Assembly: GCA_000703065.1 (NCBI GenBank)
Contig: JNLK01000001.1
Span: 434,001 to 498,000, forward strand
Direction: 5' to 3'
DNA: 64,000 nucleotides
Origin: Lachnospiraceae bacterium AC2029
GTDB lineage: Bacteria; Bacillota; Clostridia; Lachnospirales; Lachnospiraceae
In this document: positions 28,594 through 36,386 of the stretch, one piece after another
Layout: each line of letters opens with the position of its first letter
Position numbering within the stretch: the stretch's first letter is position 1
The notes under the pieces: model-generated
The model's database searches: none
What the model saw: the letters and a program-made list of their open reading frames with translations, nothing else
What the model was told of the DNA's origin: nothing
Program-made: the position numbers and the translations under genes

Positions 28594-28912
28594 AACGGAG
28601 CGGAACCGTTGTCAAGGGAACCGTGGAATAACGAAGCGGCTCTGCCGCGAGGATATGCCGCGAAAGTCCCTTGACATAAGGTTCACGGATCATCCTCTTC
28701 TTAGGGAAAGGTGCTATGCGCCTTTCCCTGCTTCCGGCGAGGACGGGTGCGGGCAGAGCCCGCAAGCAGGGTCAAGGGACGCGTCCCTTGCAGGTTCTTA
28801 GGGCGGAGCCCTAAGCCCTCGGAGAGCCCTTGGTATAATTATCCTAAGTTTTCAAGGCCCAGCAGGGTCTTTTTTCTTGAATATGGTTTTTCATAGGTCA
28901 CTTGACACTATC
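28594..28912 (+). other. Hairpin-rich non-coding tail of the insertion sequence
   Basis: About 320 GC-rich bases with no gene. Five local stems are plain: GCGGC/GCCGC at 28636-28648, AGGGAAAGG/CCTTTCCCT at 28703-28729, GCGGGC/GCCCGC at 28749-28763, the perfect palindrome CAAGGGACGCGTCCCTTG at 28773-28790, and CTTAGGGC/GCCCTAAG at 28797-28815. A longer-range pair GTCAAGGGA (28611-28619) and TCCCTTGAC (28667-28675) encloses the first stem. The layout suggests a structured RNA 3' of the transposase or sites for transposase binding. Confidence 0.65.
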
Positions 28913-28922
28913 CCAATTCAGG
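28913..28922. repeat. Target-site direct repeat, right copy
   Basis: CCAATTCAGG, matching 26995-27004. Read on the minus strand it ends the first fragment of the split zinc-ribbon gene. Confidence 0.85.
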
Positions 28923-29177
28923 GTTGAGTGATTTTAAATCGTTGTACCCTTCAACGATCACTTTATTTGCACAAACAGGACATCCAACCCCTCTATTTCT
29001 AGAATTCACATTTGCTTCCCATTCATGTCCCTTGCCACATTTCCACCAATACTTCTTATTGGAATTCACAGCAACATCCGAAGGAGTGATATCACCATTC
29101 TTTTCGTGATTCCACTCCCCAGCTAGCTCAGGATTCATTGTTTGAAGATCATTAACCCCTGTAATAGTTTTTCCCAT
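28913..29177 (-). pseudogene. Zinc-ribbon repeat protein, N-terminal part of the split gene
   Basis: The first 88 codons of the gene interrupted by the insertion sequence. It begins MGKTITGVNDLQTMNPELAG and holds one full zinc-ribbon unit (KKYWWKCGKGHEWEANV then GVGCPVCANK) and the start of the next (GYNDLKSLNPEL), after which the IS supplies a stop. A weak GGTGA lies before the ATG. Joined to the downstream part it gives about ten zinc-ribbon units and a protein of about 875 residues. Confidence 0.82.
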
Positions 29178-29344
29178 TATTTCACCATCTTTATTACCGG
29201 CATAACTAACTTTTCTTTAAGGCAACTTTAAGCGCACTAACTAAACATTTTTCCTCAATCCGACACTTTCAATGTTACTATCTCCCCAAGGGAATGTCAA
29301 AAGAAAACCCCTCATAAAAAGGGACTCTCAGTCCTCCATCCCAT

Positions 29345-29375
29345 CAAAAAAGGCCGGATAGTCCTCCGACCTTTT
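29345..29375 (-). terminator. Intrinsic terminator after the recombinase genes
   Basis: On the minus strand AAGGTCGGA pairs with TCCGGCCTT around a six-base loop (one G-G mismatch excluded), followed by a T6 tract. It lies about 25 bases after the last recombinase stop and closely resembles the terminator near 35 kb. Confidence 0.85.
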
Positions 29376-29400
29376 CCAGGCATCAACAACCCTCTCATTC

Positions 29401-31035
29401 TTATGCAGCACCCTTGTCCCACCCGATCATCTCTAGGAATCTCTCCGTGAATTTCCACCGGATCTCAATATGGTTCTTATCGTAAAAATACACCTGGTCG
29501 ATCACCATATCTGCGAGTTCCTTTGTGAATTCATGGGCTGCAGAGCACTTCTGGATCTTGTTATAGTCATCATGGATTTTGACATTCTGCCACTCATTCA
29601 GGGTTGCAATCTTATCCTTTATGGCTATGGTCTCCTGGTCGCAGGATTCGATCTGATCATCCATGAGCTTCTTCTCTCGTTGAAACTGCTCTCTGGTGAT
29701 CTGCTTCATCAGGTACCGTTCCATCAGTGCCATCCGTTCTTCTTCTGTCTTCCGGATGAGTTTCTGTAATTCTTCCAGATGATTCTCCATAGATTCGCGC
29801 TCAATGTCCGCTTTACTGAGCCCGTCGATGATCTGCTCTTTATTGAGTTCCGTCAGCAGGATCATCTTCTTCAGCTGCTCCCAAATGATCTGATGCAGGG
29901 TGTCCTCATTGATCACATCATGGGTGCAGGCATTTTCTCTCCTCTGATTTCTTGCGTAATTGCAGAAGAATGTCATATGAGGGTTACGGGTGGAGTTTCT
30001 CACATCACGCCGGCAACTTCTTCCGCAGGTACCACACTTCACCTTCTTAAATAACGGATAGTTGCCCACCGCAACCGGTCTGCGGCCTGTCTTCCGGAAC
30101 TGCTTCTGAACCTCCAGATATTCTTCCTTTGTAACGATCGGCTCATGCATTCCTTCCACTATGATATGTTCATCCTCGGGAACCGTTACAAAGGATTTCG
30201 AGGCCACGCTCACTCTCTCTCTCCTATGATTCTCTACCGCCCCATAATATGCCTTCCTTGTCAGGATAGCCTTTACTCTGACACCATTCCAAACATCATT
30301 TTCCGTTGCCTTCTTGAATATACCGGACTCCGGAAATACCTTATGGAAATGAAATGCAGGCGTTGGTATTTTCCGATCATTCAGCATCTGTGCGATCTCT
30401 TCCGGTTTCTTCCCAGCTAAAGACTCATCATAGATTTCTCTGACAATCTTCGAAGCCACCGGATCAATGACAAGATGACTGGTATTTCCCGGCTCCGGCA
30501 GATATCCGTAAGGTGCCATGCCATTTCCCACTTCTCCGCGTTTCATCTTAATCCGTTTTGCGGTTTTTACCTTGGTAGACAGATCTCGGCTGTAATAGGT
30601 GTAGACGATATTCTTCATTACGACATCCATGCCGCCGGTGGTCCCCTTGTAGTTGAGACTGTCGTAATGATCATTGACGGAAATGAACCGCACCTGCAGG
30701 ATTGGAAAGATCCGTTCCAAGTAGTCCCCCAGCTCGATATAATCTCTTCCAAAACGGGAGAAGTCCTTAACGATAACACAATTCACTTCCCTTCGCCGGA
30801 TCTTCTCCAGCATCCGCTCAAACCCCGGCCGGTTAAAGTTCGTCCCGGAATAACCGTCATCGTAGAATTCCATCTGCTGACAGCCCACAAGATCCGACTG
30901 TCCGATTATATAGTTATCGATCAGATTCCTCTGATACGAAATACTGTCACTCTCATTCTTCAGGTCATTGGTCTTCAGGTCCCGATCTGCCTGAGACAGA
31001 CGTATATATTTTGCGATTCTCCATTCAGTCTTCAT
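29401..31035 (-). CDS. Large serine recombinase (third of three)
   Basis: A 544-residue recombinase family protein. The resolvase domain carries the catalytic serine in KYIRLSQADRDLK near residue 14 and VKDFSRFGRDYIELGDYLER near 95. A recombinase domain (residues about 170 to 290) is followed by a zinc ribbon (KVKCGTCGRSCRR and ENACTHDVINEDTL) and a coiled-coil segment before the C-terminus. It should cut and rejoin two attachment sites. It overlaps the preceding recombinase gene by 11 bases and is closed by an intrinsic terminator. Confidence 0.95.
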   Translation of the reverse strand: MKTEWRIAKYIRLSQADRDLKTNDLKNESDSISYQRNLIDNYIIGQSDLVGCQQMEFYDDGYSGTNFNRPGFERMLEKIRRREVNCVIVKDFSRFGRDYIELGDYLERIFPILQVRFISVNDHYDSLNYKGTTGGMDVVMKNIVYTYYSRDLSTKVKTAKRIKMKRGEVGNGMAPYGYLPEPGNTSHLVIDPVASKIVREIYDESLAGKKPEEIAQMLNDRKIPTPAFHFHKVFPESGIFKKATENDVWNGVRVKAILTRKAYYGAVENHRRERVSVASKSFVTVPEDEHIIVEGMHEPIVTKEEYLEVQKQFRKTGRRPVAVGNYPLFKKVKCGTCGRSCRRDVRNSTRNPHMTFFCNYARNQRRENACTHDVINEDTLHQIIWEQLKKMILLTELNKEQIIDGLSKADIERESMENHLEELQKLIRKTEEERMALMERYLMKQITREQFQREKKLMDDQIESCDQETIAIKDKIATLNEWQNVKIHDDYNKIQKCSAAHEFTKELADMVIDQVYFYDKNHIEIRWKFTERFLEMIGWDKGAA

Positions 31036-32791
31036 CCTGCACCTCCACTTCTTCCTCTTCCGTTTCGATCAGTTCATCGTCTTCCTCGTCGTCGGTTTCG
31101 TCCGATGTGTTTTCTTCTTCCATTTCCGCCAAAATCTGTTCCAGTCTTTCCCGTTCTTCCTTAAACTTGAACCGGATATCCATTCGCTTTTCCTCATAAA
31201 TATCGATCCGCTCTACGGTCTGTTCAATCAGATCTGCAGTCAATTTCTTTTTGCTCCTCGATTTTTCAAGGATGTTCATCCATCCTTTCACGCCTTCCAC
31301 AACCTCTTTTTTCTGCCGTTCTTCACGCCTGAGTCTCTTCTGCTCCCGTTCCAGTTCTTCATATTCTTCATCGATGCTCTTCTTCACCGACATGTATTCA
31401 TCCTTTTCAAGCTTCCCGTCTGCATACCGTTCAAAGAGATCATATCTTTGTCTGGAGACCTGCTCTAATCTTTTTTCATTCGCCGTCATTTGGGCAACAA
31501 ACCGCAGGTTCCATTTCAAAGGTGATAATTCTTTCATCACATTGTGCTGCTCCAGGAAACTCTGCTGTTCCTTCAAAGCCATCAACACAGCTTTTTCCAC
31601 TTCATCTGTTGAAATGGAATGACGGGAGCATTCTTTATTCCAGCTGTCCAGATACCTGCTGCAGGCATACCTGGGAACATACTTGTCAGCACTGGATTTA
31701 TGGCCTTTCATAAACCGCATCCGTTTTCCGCAGTCTCCGCAGAAAATCTTGCCCTTGAACGGATCAACAATCTTATCCAGTCGTTTCTTGGAAGCTGTTA
31801 CTTTTGACTTATGCTTCCTCGACCTTTCCTTCAAATATTCCTGAACCTTCTCAAACTGCTCCCAGCTAACAATGGGTTCATGCATATCCCGAAAGATTTT
31901 CCACTCACTGGAATCTGCCCAATACTTCTGGATACCGTCAGCCAGACTCTTCGGCATCCTGCCGTATACAATACTCCCGGTATATGTCGGATTCCGAAGC
32001 ATATCCGTAATTGTCTTATTGTTCCATCGGGTCCTCGCATGCTTTTCGTCATGCCAGATCCCCAGCTCCAGTTTTCTGGCTGCAGGTGTAGGCGCTCCGA
32101 GTTCATTCAGTTTACGGATGACATCACCGATCGTCTTTCCGTCAAGGATCATCTCAAAGATCAGCTTTGCAAAAGGAGCCGTCTCCGAATCAAGTTCATA
32201 GCGATAGGCTACCTCCTTAGACTTCACATATCCATAAGGACCACAGGACGGAAGAATTTCGCACCGGCTCTGTCTTGCCCGGAAGCTGGTAATGATCTTC
32301 CGGGAAATGTCCTTTGCGTAAGCGGCGTTCAGCATATTCTTCATCGGAATCATCAGCGCATTCTGATCTGCATTGGCGGAAAAACTGTCAAAAGAATCCG
32401 TCACCGAGATAAACCGGACGCCCATAAAAGGAAACACCTTTTCAAGATAGTTGCCGGCGTCAATATAATCCCTGCTGAACCGGGACAGATCCTTTACCAG
32501 TACGCAAGTGGCTTTTCCATTCCGAAGATCTTCCAACATACGGTTAAACTCCGGCCGGTCCATATTGGTTCCCTTCTTACCGTTATCCTCATAGATATCA
32601 TACAGTTGAAGATCCGGGTGGGACATCAGGTAATCCAGGCACACCTTCTTCTGATTCTCAATCGACGCCCCCTCGTCTTCCTTTCCACTATTCTCGATGG
32701 AGAGGCGGACATAGACTGCCGTTGGATAGGTGACCTTGTTTTCTTTCTTTTCGACTGTTTCAACTAATCCTTTCCTGCTCTTCCTCGCCAT
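31025..32791 (-). CDS. Large serine recombinase (second of three)
   Basis: A 588-residue recombinase. The catalytic serine lies in AVYVRLSIENSG near residue 31, with VKDLSRFSRDYIDAGNYLEK near 115, a zinc ribbon (KIFCGDCGKRMRF) near 345, a coiled coil of about 100 residues, and an unusually acidic C-terminus rich in Glu and Asp (residues about 560 to 588). It overlaps both neighbours (32 bases upstream and 11 downstream), so the three proteins are probably made together. Which of the three acts on the element ends cannot be told. Confidence 0.95.
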   Translation of the reverse strand: MARKSRKGLVETVEKKENKVTYPTAVYVRLSIENSGKEDEGASIENQKKVCLDYLMSHPDLQLYDIYEDNGKKGTNMDRPEFNRMLEDLRNGKATCVLVKDLSRFSRDYIDAGNYLEKVFPFMGVRFISVTDSFDSFSANADQNALMIPMKNMLNAAYAKDISRKIITSFRARQSRCEILPSCGPYGYVKSKEVAYRYELDSETAPFAKLIFEMILDGKTIGDVIRKLNELGAPTPAARKLELGIWHDEKHARTRWNNKTITDMLRNPTYTGSIVYGRMPKSLADGIQKYWADSSEWKIFRDMHEPIVSWEQFEKVQEYLKERSRKHKSKVTASKKRLDKIVDPFKGKIFCGDCGKRMRFMKGHKSSADKYVPRYACSRYLDSWNKECSRHSISTDEVEKAVLMALKEQQSFLEQHNVMKELSPLKWNLRFVAQMTANEKRLEQVSRQRYDLFERYADGKLEKDEYMSVKKSIDEEYEELEREQKRLRREERQKKEVVEGVKGWMNILEKSRSKKKLTADLIEQTVERIDIYEEKRMDIRFKFKEERERLEQILAEMEEENTSDETDDEEDDELIETEEEEVEVQDED

Positions 32792-34415
32792 AATCGTCCT
32801 CTCCTTCCATGCGTGCTTCGATAAACCGTTTCAGTTCGTTATACTCATCTTCATATCGGAAATGAATCTCGATCCGCTTGTTCTCTCTTACGAGAATATG
32901 ATCGATCAGTTCTACGATCACCATTCGTTCCAACTCAGTTATGTTCTTATACTTTTTGAAAGCACGCATCCAGCCAAAGTCTTTGACTTCACCCTGGATC
33001 ATTGTCTCCTTCTCGCGCAGCACCTGTCCCATGGTTGCTTCCAGGTTCTCAATCTGCGTATCATAATTCTTTCGGAAGATTTCATAATCCTTCTTACTAA
33101 TCGCGCCTTCCTGAAGGCTCTCATACAGCTGCTTCTTTAATCTCTGACATCGGTCAATCTCCTCCTGAGTCTTTGCAATTTGATCATCATATTTTCGAAC
33201 ATCGGCTCCCTTCAGTCTCAGTTCTCCTATGTTCTTTACAAAACGCGGCAGATCTGCGACCGAAGCTACACGAACTCGGATCGCCCTTAATACTGCTTCC
33301 ATCACAACATCCTCGTGAACCATATGGGATGTGCACCCCTGACCGCACTTCTGCGTATTGCAGATGTAATACACATAGGTCTTTCCGTTATTCACAACAC
33401 GCTTCCGGATCATCGACTGCCCGCAGTCGGCACAGATCATATATCCGGAGAGAGGATAGATATACTTTCTGCCCGTAGAACATCTGGTATCTTTCTTTAG
33501 CTGCGCCTGGACATCCCGGAATACGAACTCTTCCACAATCGGCTCGTGAGTTCCTTCCACCCGGATCCAATCCTCTTTATTTACAAGGAAGCGTTTCTTG
33601 ATCTTATGGTTCGGAGACGACGATTTTCCCTGTTCCAGCACTCCCAGATAAACCTCATTCTCCAGAATGCGCTTTATGGAAATATAGGACCAAAGGGCCT
33701 TCGGACCAGCCCGGAAGGTTGTGGGGACAGCAACACCATTCGAAATCTTGTACTCCATTGGACAGAGAATCCCTTCCGCATTCAGCTTATCTGCGATCCG
33801 TCCAATACTCATCCCCTGCAGCTTCCACAAGAAGATGGAACGAACGATCTCTGAAGCATAGGGATCCGGAATTAAGTGATTATGATCCTTCGGGTCCTTC
33901 ATATAACCATAGACTCCATTCGGGCCGACATACTGCCCCTTCTTTCTCTTCGTTTCCAACTGCGTCCGGATTTTAACGGAGATGTCCTTACAGTAGGCAT
34001 CATTGATCAGATTCTTAAACGGAAGCACCAACGAATCCGTATTCTTCTTCTCAATGCTGTCGTAATAATCATTGATTGCAATGAAGCGCACACCAAGAAC
34101 AGGAAACAGTTTTTCCAAATAGTTTCCTGTCTCGATGTAGTTTCTTCCGAATCGAGAAAGATCCTTAACGATGACACAGTTCACCTTCTCCGCCTGGATT
34201 TCCTCCAACATGGCCTGAAAGCCCGGACGTTCAAAATTGACGCCGGAATAACCGTCATCCACCTTCTCCGAAACGATCTCAATCTCCGGGTGAGCCGCCA
34301 CAAACTCACGGATCATCGCCTTCTGGCTGACGATACTATCGCTCTCCGATTTGTCTCCATCCTCCTGTGATAATCTGGCATAAGCACACGCCTTATATTT
34401 CTTTCCATCAAACAT
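32760..34415 (-). CDS. Large serine recombinase (first of three)
   Basis: About 551 residues. The catalytic serine is in CAYARLSQEDGDKSE near residue 16, with VKDLSRFGRNYIETGNYLEK near 95. The recombinase domain contains NGVYGYMKDPKDHNHLIPDP, followed by the zinc ribbon MICADCGQSMIRKR ... CNTQKCGQGCTSH and a coiled coil. The C-terminus is acidic. The frame is open four codons upstream (ATG at 34427), which is an alternative start. It opens the three-gene unit and lies downstream of the small DUF6870-like gene. Confidence 0.95.
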   Translation of the reverse strand: MFDGKKYKACAYARLSQEDGDKSESDSIVSQKAMIREFVAAHPEIEIVSEKVDDGYSGVNFERPGFQAMLEEIQAEKVNCVIVKDLSRFGRNYIETGNYLEKLFPVLGVRFIAINDYYDSIEKKNTDSLVLPFKNLINDAYCKDISVKIRTQLETKRKKGQYVGPNGVYGYMKDPKDHNHLIPDPYASEIVRSIFLWKLQGMSIGRIADKLNAEGILCPMEYKISNGVAVPTTFRAGPKALWSYISIKRILENEVYLGVLEQGKSSSPNHKIKKRFLVNKEDWIRVEGTHEPIVEEFVFRDVQAQLKKDTRCSTGRKYIYPLSGYMICADCGQSMIRKRVVNNGKTYVYYICNTQKCGQGCTSHMVHEDVVMEAVLRAIRVRVASVADLPRFVKNIGELRLKGADVRKYDDQIAKTQEEIDRCQRLKKQLYESLQEGAISKKDYEIFRKNYDTQIENLEATMGQVLREKETMIQGEVKDFGWMRAFKKYKNITELERMVIVELIDHILVRENKRIEIHFRYEDEYNELKRFIEARMEGEDDYGEEEQERIS

Positions 34416-34564
34416 AGCCCGGTACACTCCTTTCCTTTAGTGAAAATCAAATTCCAGAAAGAGGCATAATACCGGGCTTCTCAGCGCATGTTTAGTTTTA
34501 TTCCCTGCGCCCATCGTATCATCCTCTGTTCCGAAATTCCATGACAACCGTGGTTGACATTTTA

Positions 34565-34804
34565 TTACCGATTCCGCAGATACCGCTCCAGACACTCATC
34601 CAGAGAAGGACCTGACTCTGCAAAAACAGTTTTTACAATAACCTCCCCACATTTAAAGACATAGGGATTCCTGATCTGCTGCACATAGCTCCTGATCCGT
34701 TCCTCCTGAGGAAGGGACTGGTCAATCTCCACATCACGGATATCCACTAGTGTCTCCGGATCCACTGTTCTTACATCAACTGCCTTCATATCATCAATCG
34801 TCAT
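34565..34804 (-). CDS. Small DUF6870-like protein beside recombinases
   Basis: A 79-residue acidic protein beginning MTIDDMKAVDVRTVDPETLV and containing IRSYVQQIRNPYVFKCGEVI and a C-terminal FAESGPSLDECLERYLRNR. It resembles the short DUF6870-type proteins often found upstream of serine recombinase genes in Lachnospiraceae elements; no biochemical role is known to me. AGGAG lies eight bases before the ATG, which decides against an ATG seven codons upstream. It is about 150 bases ahead of the recombinase trio and may be co-transcribed with it. Confidence 0.7.
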   Translation of the reverse strand: MTIDDMKAVDVRTVDPETLVDIRDVEIDQSLPQEERIRSYVQQIRNPYVFKCGEVIVKTVFAESGPSLDECLERYLRNR

Positions 34805-34869
34805 AGCTGCACTCCTTTCTAACACTGCACCGATTCTTCACCGAGGGATTCTGACTCTGCCATTAATTT

Positions 34870-34888
34870 TTTGTCCCGTCGGGACAAA
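34870..34888. repeat. Island palindrome, copy 1
   Basis: TTTGTCCCGTCGGGACAAA, a perfect 9+1+9 dyad, upstream of the DUF6870-like gene. It is one of a family confined to 34.8 to 38.5 kb. Confidence 0.9.
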
Positions 34889-34913
34889 TCTTCTCCCCTC
34901 AAGGTACAGTCGA

Positions 34914-34967
34914 AAAAAAAGCCGTTTTTTTCTCACGAAAATCAAATTTTTATATTTTTTTGATTTT
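34914..34967. repeat. Two AT-rich inverted repeats between palindrome copies
   Basis: A7-GCCG-T7 at 34914-34931, then AAAATCAAA (34938-34946) paired with TTTGATTTT (34959-34967). They fill the space between palindrome copies 1 and 2, giving five stems in a row within 145 bases together with the terminator. Confidence 0.75.
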
Positions 34968-34985
34968 TTGTTCCGACGGGACAAA
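34967..34985. repeat. Island palindrome, copy 2
   Basis: TTTGTTCCGACGGGACAAA, one mismatch from a perfect dyad. It directly abuts the terminator of the unknown acidic gene on its downstream side. Confidence 0.9.
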
Positions 34986-35013
34986 AAAAACAGGCCGGAT
35001 CATCGTCCGACCT
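34983..35013 (-). terminator. Intrinsic terminator after the unknown acidic gene
   Basis: On the minus strand CAGGTCGGA pairs with TCCGGCCTG around a six-base loop, followed by eight T residues. It lies about 35 bases after the gene stop and shares its stem sequence with the terminator at 29.36 kb. Confidence 0.88.
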
Positions 35014-35048
35014 GCTCTCGTCGCAAAACCTTACTATTCGATTATCTC

Positions 35049-36284
35049 TTATTTCTGAGATTGCTCCTCTCCTTTCTCGAGCATCTCAAAATCCGTTCCG
35101 ATATGTTTTATCATGGTGATCATCTTCATAGTGTTAACCACACTGCACTCCTTGGAAGCATCAAGATACTCATAGAACGGAATATTGATGACATTCACGA
35201 TACTCAAGTTCTCTTTTGGCATCCTCCAGGTATCCTCCAGAAAACCTGTCCGTTCCTTCAAATAATCATAAACACCCTGAGCAAATCCATAATACTGTGC
35301 CCCATCAAAGAATGCTGCCGGCTCCAGGAGTGTATACAACACATCCATATAGTCAGGATAAAACTCCACAAGTGCTTCATAATCATCGAATGTAAAATCC
35401 GAATCAGCATAGTAATCATAATAAGATTCAAATTCCGGCTTGCGATCCGGTTCATATTCGAAATCATCAAACGAATCATCTTCCTGGTCACCGGAATAAT
35501 AGGTGCCATTAAAGGAATCATTTTCACAGATGTTTGATATCATTTGACAATAGGAACTCAAATCTAAATCAGGCGCAGCATCTTCATCTGGATAATCCTC
35601 CATTTCATCTAGGAGCTTATCGATTCGTTCCTTGTTTCTCTCATGACCTCTATTCATATCACAAGAGTACATCCTTGCAACAAACCTGCAAAAACTACGC
35701 TGCTCTTTTACACGCAGATACGGTTCCATCATCTTCAGCAGCGCTGTAATTCCTCGATAATTAGAGAGAAGCGTGTCATGAAGGATATACTCCAGACCCC
35801 ACCAATCCCTATAATCTGATGACCTTTGGTTCTTCATTTCAACAAATGAATTCAGGCGGGAATACTCATAAAGCATCAGTTCGGCCAACTGGAAAAACCT
35901 CATCATACTCACTACCCGTAATTCTCGTTTAACAATATCCTTCTCCTTATCTTTTCTGCTTCCTTGATCCTTTTCCATAAAATAGCCTTCAATACACTGA
36001 AGGTACTTCTCCTTCGCAAGAACAGCAATGGTCAAGTCATTTCCTGCTTTACTCGGCATGACAAACATACTCTCGCAATCAGTGCTCATCTCAATGTGAT
36101 GAACACCATCAAGAGTGTCATACAGATATGCCAGGTACTCTTCCTGGGAACCAAGCAGAACGAAACTCACTTTTTCATCTGTAGACGGATAAACAGCTTC
36201 ATATGCCGAAATGATTTCTCTGATCGTCCGCTCCATCAGGACGGTATCCAGTTTCGAGCGATTATCAATCACAATATTAGCCAT
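35049..36284 (-). CDS. Acidic protein of unknown function, partner of the RNase III-like gene
   Basis: About 411 residues with no family I recognise. The N-terminal 150 residues look globular (MANIVIDNRSKLDTVL, KVSFVLLGSQEEYLAYLYDT). The middle is helical. Residues about 245 to 310 are very acidic and tyrosine-rich (DDSFDDFEYEPDRKPEF, ESYYDYYADSDFTFDDYEAL), and the end is a helical domain. No membrane segment or catalytic motif is evident. AGGGG nine bases before ATG 36284 decides the start; the frame is open 24 codons further up. It follows the RNase III-like gene by about 100 bases, with one palindrome copy between, and ends at an intrinsic terminator, so the two probably form one unit. Confidence 0.8.
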   Translation of the reverse strand: MANIVIDNRSKLDTVLMERTIREIISAYEAVYPSTDEKVSFVLLGSQEEYLAYLYDTLDGVHHIEMSTDCESMFVMPSKAGNDLTIAVLAKEKYLQCIEGYFMEKDQGSRKDKEKDIVKRELRVVSMMRFFQLAELMLYEYSRLNSFVEMKNQRSSDYRDWWGLEYILHDTLLSNYRGITALLKMMEPYLRVKEQRSFCRFVARMYSCDMNRGHERNKERIDKLLDEMEDYPDEDAAPDLDLSSYCQMISNICENDSFNGTYYSGDQEDDSFDDFEYEPDRKPEFESYYDYYADSDFTFDDYEALVEFYPDYMDVLYTLLEPAAFFDGAQYYGFAQGVYDYLKERTGFLEDTWRMPKENLSIVNVINIPFYEYLDASKECSVVNTMKMITMIKHIGTDFEMLEKGEEQSQK

Positions 36285-36363
36285 AGCAGTTTCCCCTTCT
36301 GCCCCATACTGAAATAAGTATATCACAGCAGTCCCGGCAAATGAATCGACAAGCACGCAATTT

Positions 36364-36382
36364 TTTGTCCCGACGGGACAAA
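36364..36382. repeat. Island palindrome, copy 3
   Basis: TTTGTCCCGACGGGACAAA, a perfect dyad, placed four bases after the stop of the RNase III-like gene and before the start of its neighbour. In the transcript it would form a short GUCCC/GGGAC hairpin followed by A/U-rich sequence. Confidence 0.92.
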
Positions 36383-36386
36383 TTTT

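Larger units (their letters stand above)
27005..28912 (+). mobile_element. Insertion sequence with IS6/IS240-like DDE transposase, 1.9 kb
   Basis: A complete-looking element inside the zinc-ribbon gene. The ends carry the inverted repeat TAGTGTCAA (27005-27013, and its complement at 28902-28910). Next to the left end TGTCAAATTTGACA is itself palindromic. Flanks are the 10-base direct repeat CCAATTCAGG. Removing the element and one repeat restores the host reading frame exactly (NPEL joined to AEEW). It carries one transposase on the plus strand and a hairpin-rich non-coding tail of about 300 bases. Confidence 0.88.

Noticed and set aside
30475-31164. A 229-codon open frame on the plus strand
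   Set aside because: It is antisense to two recombinase genes and has a low-complexity Pro/Leu composition typical of a shadow frame.
31811-32767. A 318-codon open frame on the plus strand
   Set aside because: It is antisense to the second serine recombinase, whose catalytic and zinc motifs are intact on the minus strand.
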